Below, piece by piece: positions 34,701 to 46,400 of a DNA stretch of 64,000 bases (the stretch's first letter is position 1; the number at the start of each line of letters is the position of its first letter). The notes under the pieces were generated by a model that saw only the letters and a program-made list of their open reading frames with translations, ran no database searches and had not been told where the DNA came from. The translations under genes were made by a program, and so were the position numbers. This stretch comes from Pollenia angustigena (lineage: Eukaryota > Arthropoda > Insecta > Diptera > Polleniidae), in contig OV884059.1 of the NCBI GenBank assembly GCA_930367215.1, forward strand, positions 16,826,945 to 16,890,944. Reading direction: 5' to 3'.

Positions 34701-37700
34701 ACGTCTGGGCACGACCTTGCGAACTACAGCAATTTCTGTGACCCAAAGTAAGATATTCGGTTAAAAAAATAAGTCCTGCAAGGACACATTACTGAAATTA
34801 AAGAAGATGAGTCTTTAAGAATTTTCGACAAATAAAGCAGTTCAGGCCACATAAATTATCACAGGAGTACATTTTGAATTAATAAGACGATTCCAGATAA
34901 TTTTACAAGTTATATCATGTAGCAGAAAGATAAATGCAAAAAAATTTGGCCAGTATGCAAATGAAACAGCAATTCTTTATAACAAAAAGTACTCTTGGAG
35001 ACATATGCCAACCACAGTTCATAAAATTGTATACCATGGGGAACAAATATTTCAACACAATATGCTACCAGTTGGAGATCTATCTGAAGAAGCGCAAGAA
35101 AAAAGGAACAAAGACTACAGATTCTTCCGCGAGCATCTATCTATATATATAAAAATGAAAAATGTTTGTATGTTTGTTTGTTTGTTGGCTTATAGACTCC
35201 GAAACTACTGAACCGATTTTCCTGAAATTTTTAAAGTAACATCACCTGAGCCCTAAAAATAAAATAGGCTACTTATTTTTTTGATAGGGACAGGGGAATT
35301 GGTACCCCCCATAGGATGCCAATATTAATTATCGCATATCTTAAGACCCGCTGGACGCATTTTGCTGAACTTTTTGTAGTAGGATCTTCTGATCCCCAAA
35401 ATTGAAATAAAATTGCAGCGGGGGAAGTGTCACCCCCATAGGACGCCAATGTTTAATATCGCATATCTTAAGAATTGTTATAGTAAGAATGTTCAAACTT
35501 TGTAGAAGTCACTCTTATGGTATACCACACTTTTGAGAAAAAAAATAAAGCGGGAAGGCGCAGGGGGGAAATACCTCCCATAGGATGTATATATTAAATA
35601 TCTCTCATTTCAAGAAGTGGTTAAAGAAGTGTAGCGAAGCTCACCGGGTTAAGCTAGTTAATATATAAAAATAAAATACACATACATCTCAAACCAAAAA
35701 TAAAAGTTGAATTACCTAAAATGTTATCGATAGCCAAGAATGCTATTTGGGCATTTTTCAAAATATTCCTTTTCAGTTGTATCCTTATAACAACTCGTCT
35801 CGTCCCAAAAAAGCCAACCTTTGGCCCCTGTGAATATTGGGACTAAAAAATTTACAGGGGCCAAATATTGGCATTTTCTGACAGGATCTAAGTTCGACAA
35901 TAAAAAAATAAGTATCAATTGTAAAATACAAGAGAAATAATGATAAATTATAAAAAAATCATATTTGAAATATTCAACTTTTACACCGAAACTCAACAAA
36001 AAAATAGTGCAAATTAAAGCCTAACATCGCACCTATCGAGCGAAAAAAATCACATAAAAAAATACCGATCCAGTCAAAAGTTATGGAATTTTGACCGCCT
36101 TCTCGTAAAATTTCCCACTGTGCGACGGCTGATTTTAAGCCGACTTTAGTGGATAAATTTTTGGCGGCGGCGGCTGTTAAAAATAATCGGCGGCGCGGCT
36201 CAGCCGGCTTAAGCCGTCAAGGCGCAGGTCTCTGTGCGTTGGTAAACTAGATTTGTTCCAAAATTTTTTTAATTGGGTTTAGTAATACTATTCTTTGTGG
36301 TAATACGTAACCGTTTTCACTAAGCAGGTTCCACGGATTGCCTTATGGTAATATTACATATGGGTAGTTCTAACGAAAAGTCTACTTTTTGTAACGTAAA
36401 GCCAGAAATAATCACCCTTATTCTATTTGGCGTCGGCAATAACAACGGCAATTTTAAGGCATCAGCAATACTTTTCTAAGACAACATCAATTCTATGTTA
36501 TATTGGTATTTTGTAAGAGTATTATGACGCCGTTGACTAGTTATCGATAATGTTAATAAAATACATCACACATATCTAATATTAAAATCAGCTGATTCAT
36601 TTTCCTTCCTGTTTTTTTATAAGAAAAAAAAATTCTGTGCTGTTTGTGCAAATTTTAAGTTAAATAAAAATTTGTTTGTAAAAAAATAATGTTTAAATGA
36701 AAATTTATTTATTATATTAAATTTTCCCAAGTGTCTAATGGAGTATTTTTAACCTTTTTAAGATTTGAAAGTTATTTTCGGCTGAATAAACTTTCTTTTA
36801 AAAATGTGTTGGAAATAATAGAGCCTCATTTAAAAAAGGGAACGTTTGTTCCAAACACATTATATTTGCAGCAACCTTGCGTTTTTTGGCCCAGGGATCG
36901 TACCAGCTCAGCGTTGGAAATTATTTAAACTTTTGACTGTCCTAGCCACAAGTTTAAAAGTTTTGTCTAAGACTCTGGAAGTCATGAAGATAGAACTTTG
37001 TCTATTTCTTTGAAAAGCAGCATTTCCAGGTGTAATTGGCTGTGTGGGCGGAACCCACATTTAAAATTTAGCTCAAAAAACAAACAAGACCACTATCTCT
37101 TCTTTAATCGCAAGGGATATTTAATTTATTAGGAAAAGAGACCCTGCATAATCCTCTGGCTAGTAATGGATTTTTTACAAGCTCTTCCACAAGCTTCTCG
37201 AACTGGCACTTAGTTGTTATTTAAATTTTTTCAATTATATCCACAAAAAATATATCAAAACACAACACAAATGAAGAAAAATACCAAAACCGCCTTAGAA
37301 ATCAAAATTGCAGCCAACCATAACGTAAAATTTTTAAAACATGACACAAAGCAGCATAAGACAACACTAAAAATGCCGACGACAAAATCAAGGGCAATTT
37401 AAGGCAATAGCAACGCCAATTTTTCTTAGAAAATACCAAACATATCGCACCTGTTCATCAAAAGTAACACAACTCAAAATTTACAAGTTTTCAGTAGAGG
37501 CAAAAAACTAATTCCGCCAATATGATGGAATTATTGTTATAAACAAATATAATGTTATAAAGGAAACTCACTAATATTTCAATAAAATCACAAAATTTAT
37601 TTCTCTTCTTCCTTTTTCCGAAATTATTACGGATTTTTGATTTAATACAGTTTTCATGAAATTTTTTGATCTACATGTCAATATTATTTCAAGTTATGCT

Positions 37701-39408
37701 TATCACAACCCAAAATCAACAGCTATTGATAAACAGATTTTTAACATGAAAACAATCACAACTCGAATTAATACAGTTTCGCTGATTCATTTGAGCACCA
37801 TAACCCTTGAACACTTCAACGCAACTAAAATTACAACTCTTTAATTGAATCAAAACAAACAATATGAGTACGCAAAGAAAGCATTTCTCTCATAAAATAT
37901 TACAAATAGAATACCAAAAATTTTACAGTCGTTAGATATGGTAATCATACACTGTTTCCTTCAAAAAAGTGGAAAATAGAATTTTTTGAGTTGTGTTACT
38001 TTTGATGAACAGGTGCGATATGTTAACAGTCATCGAAATATGGCAATATTGCCAATGGGAATACGAAATAGAAACAAAGCATAAAAAACGGCGTTGTTAA
38101 CTGTTGACGACGCCAAATAGATTTATTTAAAACCTATATTGGTATTTCCACAGAAATGTCTACTTTTTGTCACGTAACGTAACCAACCATTTTTTATTGT
38201 TTCTCAAAGAATAATGAAAATATTATTTACTTTTTTGCATTTGGGCGTAGAGTGCAACTAGGGTTTCATTTAGTGAAAGAGAGGAAAAATTTTAACAACG
38301 TGGCTCTAAAATACAAGAATAATTGCTAGGTGACGTACGTGACAAAAAGAGAGCTTTTCTGTGGAAGTGCCCATATGGAAAATAGTAAGCTATAAAAGAA
38401 TCAAGTTACCTTAGCTTTGACAGCAGCAGCCTCTTTCTTTAAATACTCTTCACGAGCAGCCTCATACATAGATACAAATTTATCGCGCTGAACCTTAAAT
38501 TGAGCAAAAAGTTCATCATCTTTATTGCCCTTAAGACGATTTTCAATATCAACTTTTTTTCCATGCTCCCCACGTATCTCATCATTTACCCATGGCTTAT
38601 CTAATGGATACTGATTAATAAGATTCTGTAGAGTTTTTATTGTACTTTTGCCTTTTGTGACTTTTTTGTTAGCTTTGCCTTTTTTGTTTATTTTACCGGG
38701 ACCGGCAATGGGAGCATTAAAAGGTACAGGCGGTATGCCACGGGCCATGCGGGGTGGTAGCATGGGTGGCATTGGTGGTGGCATCGGTCCATTGCCACGG
38801 CGCATAAATGGTGGTGGTACGGGACCACCCATGGAAGGCGGTAGTGGACCTCCACGACCCATTGGTGGCATCGGCGGTATCATGGCTGGTTGGAAACCCA
38901 TAGGTGGTGGTATTTGTGGCCCCATAAGATTCATGCCACGCGGACCAACCATAGGCCCCATCAAACGATTACTCCTACGATTACCCATCGGTTGGAAATT
39001 GCGTCCACCACCATTACCACCATTAAAACGTTGATTCATTTGTCCACCACCCTGTTGGTTATTCTGCCAATTACCACCATTCTGTTGGCTAATCTGTTGA
39101 GTCTGTGGTTTGTTTCTTTGTTTGTTTTTATTCTTCTTTTTACCTTGAACTGCTGCTGTACCTGCACCGTTGCCTCCATTTGCATTCTTATTAGCCGGTC
39201 TATTACCTGTCGCATTATTTGTCGTAGACGGTGGTGTGGGTAAATTGAAATCTAAATAACCGGGATTGTCAGGTATTTGGCTGACATTAAACATAGGATT
39301 ATTAAAGTTTTGCATCATCGGTGGTTTTAAGGGTGGTTTCTTATATGGCATTTGTCTCTGCTGCTGATTGACTCTGCCATTTTGTTGGAAATTCTTCTTT
39401 GATACCAT
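31797..39408 (-). CDS. Q/N/G/P/M-rich protein of unknown function, two exons
   Basis: Exon 1 39,408-38,410 (333 codons, ending AAG|GTAACT) and exon 2 31,880-31,797 (27 codons, after TTTTTACAG) join in phase 0 to 360 aa. The ATG at 39,408 has A at -3 and G at +4; the open frame extends 18 codons further upstream but without an ATG. Residues 1-60 are Gln/Asn-rich and basic; 75-150 Asn/Gly/Gln-rich with a Lys cluster; 150-235 carry repeats of PPMGP, PPMPP and RGGP type, as in RNA-binding or condensate-forming proteins. A compact, charged region follows (KPWVNDEIRGEHGKK ... DELFAQFKVQRDKF), then a helix, and exon 2 adds a Lys/Gln/Asn tail. I do not recognise an orthologue. The 6.5-kb intron is filled with elements. 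Exon 2 fits by phase, composition and splice site, but transcript support is needed. Confidence 0.75.
31943..32187. mobile_element. PIF/Harbinger-type MITE, TSD TTA, inside the intron
   Basis: 245 bp, ends TGCCCCTATTACG and inverse CGTAATAGGGGCA, flanked by TTA (31,940-31,942 and 32,188-32,190). It lies only about 60 bp upstream of the terminal exon on the minus strand. Confidence 0.88.
32240..32430. repeat. Palindromic repeat shared with 40,010-40,180
   Basis: ATCCAAATTTTAATATTTTA and its inverse lie at about 32,287 and 32,395. The left half, ATTTGTTGAACTGTTTATG onward, recurs at about 40,045-40,180. Confidence 0.65.
32940..33490 (+). repeat. Tandem array of ~140-bp units with CCACGCCCACTTG
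   Basis: GTGCCACGCCCACTTG-like starts are at 33,039, 33,179, 33,317 and 33,459 (periods 140, 138, 142). Each unit contains TTGATAACCAA and TCTAGATATA-like segments. Preceded by TTCGGCTATGCCAAATCTTA, the start motif of the long dispersed repeat, of which this is a relative with an expanded internal unit. Confidence 0.85.
33491..34894. other. Intronic AT-rich stretch, no gene seen
   Basis: No coding region, inverted repeat pair or repeat partner recognised. Confidence 0.4.
34895..35139 (+). pseudogene. Transposon-derived coding fragment cut by a Helitron
   Basis: An open reading of about 80 codons, with KKFGQYANETAILY, SWRHMPTTVHKI and LPVGDLSEEAQEKRNKD, has clear protein-like composition but no start. 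It ends where the Helitron begins. I have the impression of a recurrent motif in uncharacterised transposon proteins of insects, but I cannot name the family. It lies within the intron of the minus-strand gene, on the opposite strand. Confidence 0.55.
35140..35657 (+). mobile_element. Non-autonomous Helitron
   Basis: Begins TCTATATATATAAAAATGAA and ends ...AAGCTCACCGGGTTAAGCTAG, flanked by A on the left and T on the right, as Helitron insertion between A and T demands. No TIR or TSD. The terminal GCGAAGCTC...CTAG pattern is common among insect Helitrons. Confidence 0.75.
35658..36361. other. Intronic stretch with GC-rich CGGCGG segment
   Basis: No gene. A patch at 36,113-36,230 is unusually GC-rich (GGCGGCGGCGG, GCGGCGCGGCTCAGCCGGCTT) in otherwise AT-rich DNA, probably a decayed element end. 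Confidence 0.4.
36731..37073 (+). pseudogene. HARBI1-like nuclease pseudogene
   Basis: An open part (FRLNKLSFKNVLEIIEPHLK) resembles the HARBI1 N-terminal region; after frame breaks FPGVIGCVGGTHI matches the first catalytic block FPxVIGCIDGTHI, with the catalytic Asp replaced by Gly. Nothing downstream is recognisable. Confidence 0.65.
37441..38022. mobile_element. TIR element with CATATCGCACCTGTTCATCA ends
   Basis: Perfect inverted ends of about 36 bp (CATATCGCACCTGTTCATCA onward, inverse at 37,980-38,022), about 580 bp in all. The interior contains only AT-rich sequence with short frames. Confidence 0.85.
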
Positions 39409-40194
39409 TTTTCTTTTTTTTTTTCTCTCGAATTGTACTTCACATGCACCAACAACCTTCAATATGTATTTGTAATGTTTAAAAGTAAATAAGTATTTGT
39501 TTGTATTTAAAACTAATAAATAGGTGGATTTAATCGTTTGATAAGACGTTTAAATATAATTTTAGCTAAACTACTCGATATTTCTTTTTACTTCTTTTTT
39601 ACTTTACAAAACTGTAATTTTTTTCTTCACACAATCACGAAATACCAAAATGTCTGCTTAAATGAAAAAAGACGCAGTTAGATAATTTTGCTGAATGTTC
39701 ACAGTTGTATTTTATTGCACTTTTATAAAGGTTGAAGTAATGTAAACATATGGTACTAGCAAGAGAACAAATATAGAATGAAATTAGAATTTTAAGTTTA
39801 TTTTAAAAACGTATTTTTAAAAATTTGCGGTTAGTAAAATACACATACCGTTTCTAATACACCAATCCCATTAATATACAGAAAAATATAATTTGGGTAT
39901 TTTCATTTCTGTTTTTTAATAATGTGTACATTAAATCATTAAAAATATCAAATTCTTCACGGCACAACAGTATAGACCATAAAAAATATTAAGAAATGAT
40001 ATAACATAGAGCTCGTGCCTTAGCAACAACCTGTATTGTGGTTATTTTGTTGAACTGTTTATGGTTTTTGATCCAAATTCTGATATTTTAATTAGGCTAA
40101 AGTTCATCAAATTTGATTTTCATTTAATTATTTTTAATGAAAAAAGGAATTTTACAACATGAAATTAATTAAAGTTTATTAATAGTTTTTCATT

Positions 40195-40290
40195 CCTGAC
40201 TGCCCCGGGGCTCGAACCCATGCTTTAACGGACAGGTTACCCTTACATGTTTTAATTGCCACTCAATCTCTTCAGAGGGTTTTGCCGTTT
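40195..40290 (-). repeat. tRNA-like segment, probable SINE head or tRNA relic
   Basis: On the minus strand GGGTTCGAGCCCC is a perfect B box/T-arm, with an A-box-like ATTGAGTGGCAATT about 55 bp before it. The acceptor stem cannot be paired, so I do not call a functional tRNA. Confidence 0.4.
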
Positions 40291-40402
40291 AATCAGACCT
40301 TGAAAAATAAATCTTCATATTTTCAACACATGGGCAGTGCATTGGTTTGCATTTATTTTATGTTTTAGTAACAGATTTAATTTTTATTCCAAACACAACG
40401 GA

Positions 40403-40408
40403 TTTATT
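40403..40408 (-). terminator. Polyadenylation signal of the CFAP70-like gene
   Basis: AATAAA on the minus strand about 40 nt past the stop codon at 40,448. Confidence 0.5.
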
Positions 40409-40447
40409 ATTGCTTTTATAACGCTCACATACATACATATTTTAAAT

Positions 40448-43400
40448 TTAATGTTTATTAGGAAGATCCACAAAAAGAAAAACATCGTTATGATCAATTT
40501 TATTTAACTCCTTAACAATGCCCTCATCTATTTTTACATTTTTATTTAATCTATAGTACTTCCAACATTCTAGGGCTTTATAATTATTGCCTTTTTTAAG
40601 ATTGATTAAGGCCAAATATGCCCAAGAATTTGGCATACACATGTCGTATTCGGTACTTGAGGCAAAACATTTTTCAGCCTCGTCTAATTGACCCAACTAA
40701 AAATAATAATGTCAATATACATATATGTAAGTATGAAAACATGTACTTATATTAACATTTAACTTACATAATAACAAGCTTTTCCTCTTTCAGCTGCAGC
40801 TACAACACAATTCTTTTTATTGCTTACGAGATTCAGAAAAACTCGACCAGCTTCATTATATTTTTCCTCCTCCAACATTTTGTAGGCAAAACGCAGCAAA
40901 CCTAGTTGATACAAATTATAATCATCTAATTCTGTCAGTTCCACTATATCTTGATAGTTTTTAATCGAATTGGCGCTGTTAGCTTTAAGAAAATATTCCA
41001 AATTTCCATTCACTAGGGATAAAGTAGCACGCTAAAAAAATTTTATTACTTATTTAAAGTAATATAAAAAAATTGATTGTATAACATTTACCAATTGCAG
41101 GGGATTCTTTAATTTTTCCACAGAAAACATTTTCATATTGAAGGTATCACTCTGTAACTTATTTTCCAAGATATGGAAAGTTTTTGAGAAAAAATATTTT
41201 TCTATTTCTAAACACTCTTCAGCTATTTCTTTAAAAACCAATTCGGCAAAATTATATAAACCTAAACGTAGTAATTTATCACAAACTTTTATAAAGGTTT
41301 GACCTTTTGACGATTTTAAATCGATCTTATAGGGCATATAGATTTCCCAAAGGCTTTTTGGTATAAATTCTAGTTTAACGTATAAGCAATCATATAGATT
41401 TTCATATTTCCAACGACAATATGACATGCCCGCTTGGTAATTATACTTTTTATAAAGACAATATAACAATATCCAGCCAGTTACAGATTTTGGACTATGA
41501 TTTATGCTATAATAGCTTAAAGCTTCAATAAGATTCTCTTCTGCCATATGATATATGTCGGGATCTTGTAATTGCAGCTTATAGTTTACGTAAATACGTA
41601 TTAGATCCCTGCACATTAAAAAAAACATTAGGGATTAAATTATTTATTTTATCCTGTCTTCTTACTTACACAAACAATTCGCCCTCCATATCCTTATCAT
41701 CCAAATCTTTTTCAAAATATTCTTTAACTAATTCAAAATCTTGTCTCTCAATATCATATAAAAAGACGTAAAAATTTAACATTGCATTATTTGGATATTG
41801 TGCTCGTAACTTGTTCATAATAAAATTAGCCATTTCTGAGTTTCCAACTTCGTACAAGTATTTTGCCATGCTCATGTTAGTTATAATAGAACTTTGCACA
41901 TCCGTTTTTGTGAAAATACAATTCTCAATGCCATTGAGAGAACATTTATTTAAGTTGTCGTAAATTCGTAAAGCCAAATCATGGTAAACAGTTGTTATAA
42001 GATTCTATTAAACGAATAAATTGGAAATGTAATATAAATACATACATATCGCACTTGATCAACTAATTATTAAATTGAAAATTGATTTGCTTCTACTGAA
42101 AATTTTAAAATTTCGAGTAAATACCGATATTTATTACTTTTTATTCTGCTTTTTATGAAATACCAATTTTATTTATGTTTAAAATAAAGATGTATACTAA
42201 ATATTCGATTAATCGAAAGAAGCGATAGCCTTTTTTAATCTTAATCGCGATTATGAAAATTTGCGGGTAAATTCAAATACAACATCTACTGCAATTGTTA
42301 GAGGCAGCTTACACATTGCGTCTTGCTCTTCCTTTAAATTTAGTATTTTCTTTTGGTGTCCCTTCATAACCCTTTATGAAATCACACTGCGTTTTTTGTT
42401 GTTGTTGGGGACTTTCAGAGTTGAGTAAAATACTTGCACAGATGTACATATTTAAAATAAAAATTACTTTAAGTCATGTATTTGAAATACAAAACAATGG
42501 AGGAGGTTGCAGATCATATATTCGCGTAACGCAAAAATGGTTTAGTTTATTAAATAAACTAAAAAAACGGAATTCCGCAATAAAATTACCTTAAAGTAAC
42601 GTTATACTTTTTTTTATGCACAATGGTTTTAGAAACAGTATTTTATTTGGGAAAAAAATATTTTTTTTGCAGAATTTCAAAATTTTTTTTTATTAAAAAT
42701 TCATAAAAAACTGGAAAATTTAGCTATGCTTCTAATTTCTACACATATAGAAAACAAAGTTCCAAACGATAAAAGTAATAAATGATTAAAATCTGTCTAC
42801 AACTTTTGGCGCCTGCAGCATGTGGGTTGCTCTAAGACGGGTCAAATGTATGAACAACCCCACATTATTTTTCATCTCCATCAATTATTTCAAACATATA
42901 AAATATTAATTGTTCGTTTAATAGAGAACTATTAAAGCAATATGTTCCGTAATCAAAAGAAACCCATTTGAACATGAGAACGCTGTTCAACCTTCATTCC
43001 GCCTCCAGTCTATCTCTCCGCTCGACCGTCCCCTCACATAATGTGATAGCGACCAAGGAGGGACATACCTACAATTACTGCCACTCCGAAAATACCTATC
43101 TAACCAATTGTGCTGAAATTTGAATAGATAGATCAGCGTAATTAAAACACACAGTGTTTATATATTTTTCAATCAAGGAATATGAAGAGACAAATGGACA
43201 ATTTCCAAAACATATGTAGATCGATCTACACACAATAAAACACACAGGCTTTATATTTTTTATAGTAAATCAAAATTTCATTCTGGGCGGACAACGCTGC
43301 GAGAACGGCTAGTTATATATAAATAAAGGTCCAATACGATACAATCTACATACCGCGACCTAAAACGCAGAAGGGCGTAACAACAAAAAATACTAAATAC

Positions 43401-46400
43401 AAATTTTTATTGATTTTTTTTTTGTTCGTTTTATTAAACTACATGTTCACAAAAAATTTTAGATATATGTAAATGGCGACTTTAGTTGCGTTCGAGAACA
43501 CAAAAGTTTTTACTATTTTTTACTAAACTTTACTGCATTTTACGAAATTGAGTTCGAGTACACAAAATGCAGTAAATGAGAACATAAATTGAGAGCGAAA
43601 AGTGAAAGTTCTTGTCTGAGTATTTACAAATTTTTACTGCAGAAATTTTTGCAGTAAAATTTAGTAAATCAAAAAAAACATATGTATGTTTCATAAGGTA
43701 AATAAACAAAAGTAACAAATAAAAAGCATATAAATTGTGAAAAAATTGTTAATTAAAAGAAAAGTTAAAATAAAATTAAACCAAAACAAAAAGTGAATAA
43801 ATATTATTTATTAAACGTATTTGTGAAGCATTTATTTGGCTAATACAAACTTTTGAAATTTTTTTGTTATGTTAATTTTTTAGAGTTGTAAAAGTTTGAA
43901 GTATTTGGGTACTTAAGTAATCAATAGTAAAAAAATTATGCATGTTCTTTTAAATCAGCGGTGGGCGCTGGTTTGCCTGGATAACGAAGTTTTTCGGGTT
44001 TTTCCATTTACTCTTCGTGTTTTTTTTACCAGAGCTGATAAAAATGCAAAAATTGCCCTACTCAGGTATTCCTTAAAATCACCAAAACATACCATACACT
44101 GGTTTTATTATACTACTTTTTAACTTAAAAAAAGTAAGTTTAAAATAGAGAAAATAAATAAAAAACAATTTTTTAGCAGTCAAAACAAGAAGAAACAACA
44201 ATATTTACATTGAAATTAGAATGTGAAAAAATTTACCGTATAACACATACACGTGTTTGTGTGATGTTGCTTTCACTCATTTACAACTGCCCACAAACTG
44301 AAAATCTTGAATTCATTGTTTCATGCGTAAAAAGTAACAAAGGCAACCCGAAAAACAAATACAACAGAAAGAAAAAAAATTAAATTGTATTCAGTTGCTT
44401 AATAAATTTCAACAAAGCAGGACTGTTGCGCATGTTGTTATTTTGGCAAATTTTGCAATTTCGTAGTGGTACACTGACCAGCGTTACCGTTGTGATACTA
44501 AAGTATCAATTCGACCCTTTTTTGACGGTGTTGATACCTTTTATGACCCTTTTTTTAAATTATACTTTTGTATCATTATCACCTATTTTGTGACACTTTT
44601 TGACCCTTTTATGGAAATAGCTCTCACATTTTGTTTTTTGTCGACACTGCGGATCAGAAGTGCTAAACAAATGTTTTCGAAATAAGCATTGCTTGATATG
44701 GAACAGACTCAAAGTATTAACTTACAATTCCATGCTTTCTTCTCCTTGATTTTTGATAGTAAAGTACAATTTCCCTAAAAGCAAACATAACTCATATAAA
44801 TATTTGTTATTTTTTAGAGTGGTTTCTTTTCAAAAAAAAAATTTTACATTTTATTAAAAAAATGCAATTTGGTGTTTTGCTCTCTTAAAGAGTAGCATGT
44901 TTTATTCAAAAAAATTCGCCCTAAATAATGGCAAAAGGTATTGAACTTTTCGCCTTCTTTTGAATCGACAGTGTTGAGAGTGCCCTAACAGGAATGAGGT
45001 AAAAATTGCTAAATTAGCTGAAATTTCCATATATTTGGTAACAGCGGTATGATAGCAAAGTCTTATATTTATTAAAAATCGTAAAAGCTTTAAAAAATCT
45101 GACACTTACAGGAAAAAATCGCTTTAATCGAGAAAATGGTTACAATTTGCGAACGATTGCAAAATTTAAAACAAACACTAGAATTTTTTGACATCACTAA
45201 ATCGGAAAATTACATAAAAAATATTAAAAAATTAGCTATGTATAATGACAAAGAATAAACATTTTGTCAGGTGTTTAACCCTTATGTGCGTGGAAAAAAA
45301 ACACCTTCTATAGGGTGGATAGGTACCTGGGTACCTTCATGCAAATTGGATGAGAAATCTAATTTTTTGTCTTGTATTGTACAAAAATTCGATGGTTAAT
45401 GATATAATATTAGAATTTTACTCTGGTTTTCCCCTTTTCATATATTTTTTAAAATCCTACACCCAAAAAAAAAAAAATTTGTAATATAAAACACCTTCTA
45501 TAGGGTGGATAGGTACCTGGGTACCTTCATGCAAATTGTATGAGAAATCTAATTTTTTGTCTTGTATTGTACAAAAAATCGATGGTTAATGATATAATAT
45601 TAGAATTTTACTCTGGTTTTCCCCTTTTCATATATTTTTTAAAATCCTACACCCAAAAAAAAAATTTGTAATATAAAACGTATACAGGTACCCAGGTACC
45701 TGTTCACCCTATTAAGGGTGCAAAAAGCAAATTGATATGCCACGCCCCCCCAACTGATATTGTATATAAACACCTATGAAAATATAATAATAACAAAAAG
45801 TTAGGAGTTCTCATGAAATTGTAGAATTGTAGACTAAAATCTTATATAAAAAATTTCGATTTGAAAAAGCAATAGGTACACAGGTACCTACACACCCACA
45901 CACATAAGGGTTAAAATAGGATAGAGCATTCCATAAAAAAATTAAGTTTTTTGAGCTCTTCCTACCTGAAATATTATTTTTTTGTTTGCTTATAAAAAAA
46001 CTTGATCTAATTTTGTTCATTAAAATGGGAAATACTGCAAATAAAAAACTTGACCCTTTTTTTATTGAAATACCCTTTATTTGACCCCTTTTTCTGGAAA
46101 ATACCCTTTTTGTGACCCTTTTCGAAAATTTCCAACGGTAACCCTGACACTGACAATATATTTATTGTGTTGTGATCAAGCTGTGCTTATGTATGTTTTT
46201 TTCAGCTTGTTTGAAAAACTTTTCAGCAATCATGTGGGATGATGAATTATATTATAATCAAGTGTTTTACTGAATTCCTTTTTTTTTTTTGCATAGTAAC
46301 ATATAAATAGTACACATTTTGAAGTTTTTGCTCACGGTCTTTTCGATTTCAGGTGACCATATGCATATTGTATATATTTTACCGTTAATGAAAACTTGAT

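Larger units (their letters stand above)
36362..38372. mobile_element. Degenerate PIF/Harbinger-like element
   Basis: Left GGGTAGTTCTAACGAAAAGT and right inverse of GGGCACTTCCACAGAAAAGC, both continuing into TTTTTGTMACGTA, form imperfect ends about 40 bp long. ATAT flanks both sides. It encloses a decayed HARBI1-like nuclease (36,731-37,073) and a younger TIR element (37,441-38,022). Confidence 0.6.
39409..40447. other. Intergenic region between the Q/N/G-rich gene and the CFAP70-like gene
   Basis: Contains the putative promoter/5' UTR of the minus-strand gene ending at 39,408, the repeat shared with 32,240 (40,010-40,180) and a tRNA-like segment (40,195-40,290). Confidence 0.5.
44479..46146. 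mobile_element. hAT-type element with TSD ACACTGAC
   Basis: 1,668 bp, ends CAGCGTTACCGTTG and CAACGGTAACCCTG, flanked by perfect 8-bp repeats ACACTGAC (44,471-44,478 and 46,147-46,154). It contains ACCCTTTT repeats at both ends and a decayed interior shared with 25,627-26,110. No transposase left. Confidence 0.9.

Noticed and set aside
36860..36915. B-box-like GGTACGATCCC on the minus strand
   Set aside because: No A box or cloverleaf; it falls within the HARBI1-like pseudogene and is probably chance.
38648..39243. Plus-strand open frames of 117-128 codons
   Set aside because: Antisense shadows of the Gly/Pro/Met-rich exon; they only mirror its repeated codons.
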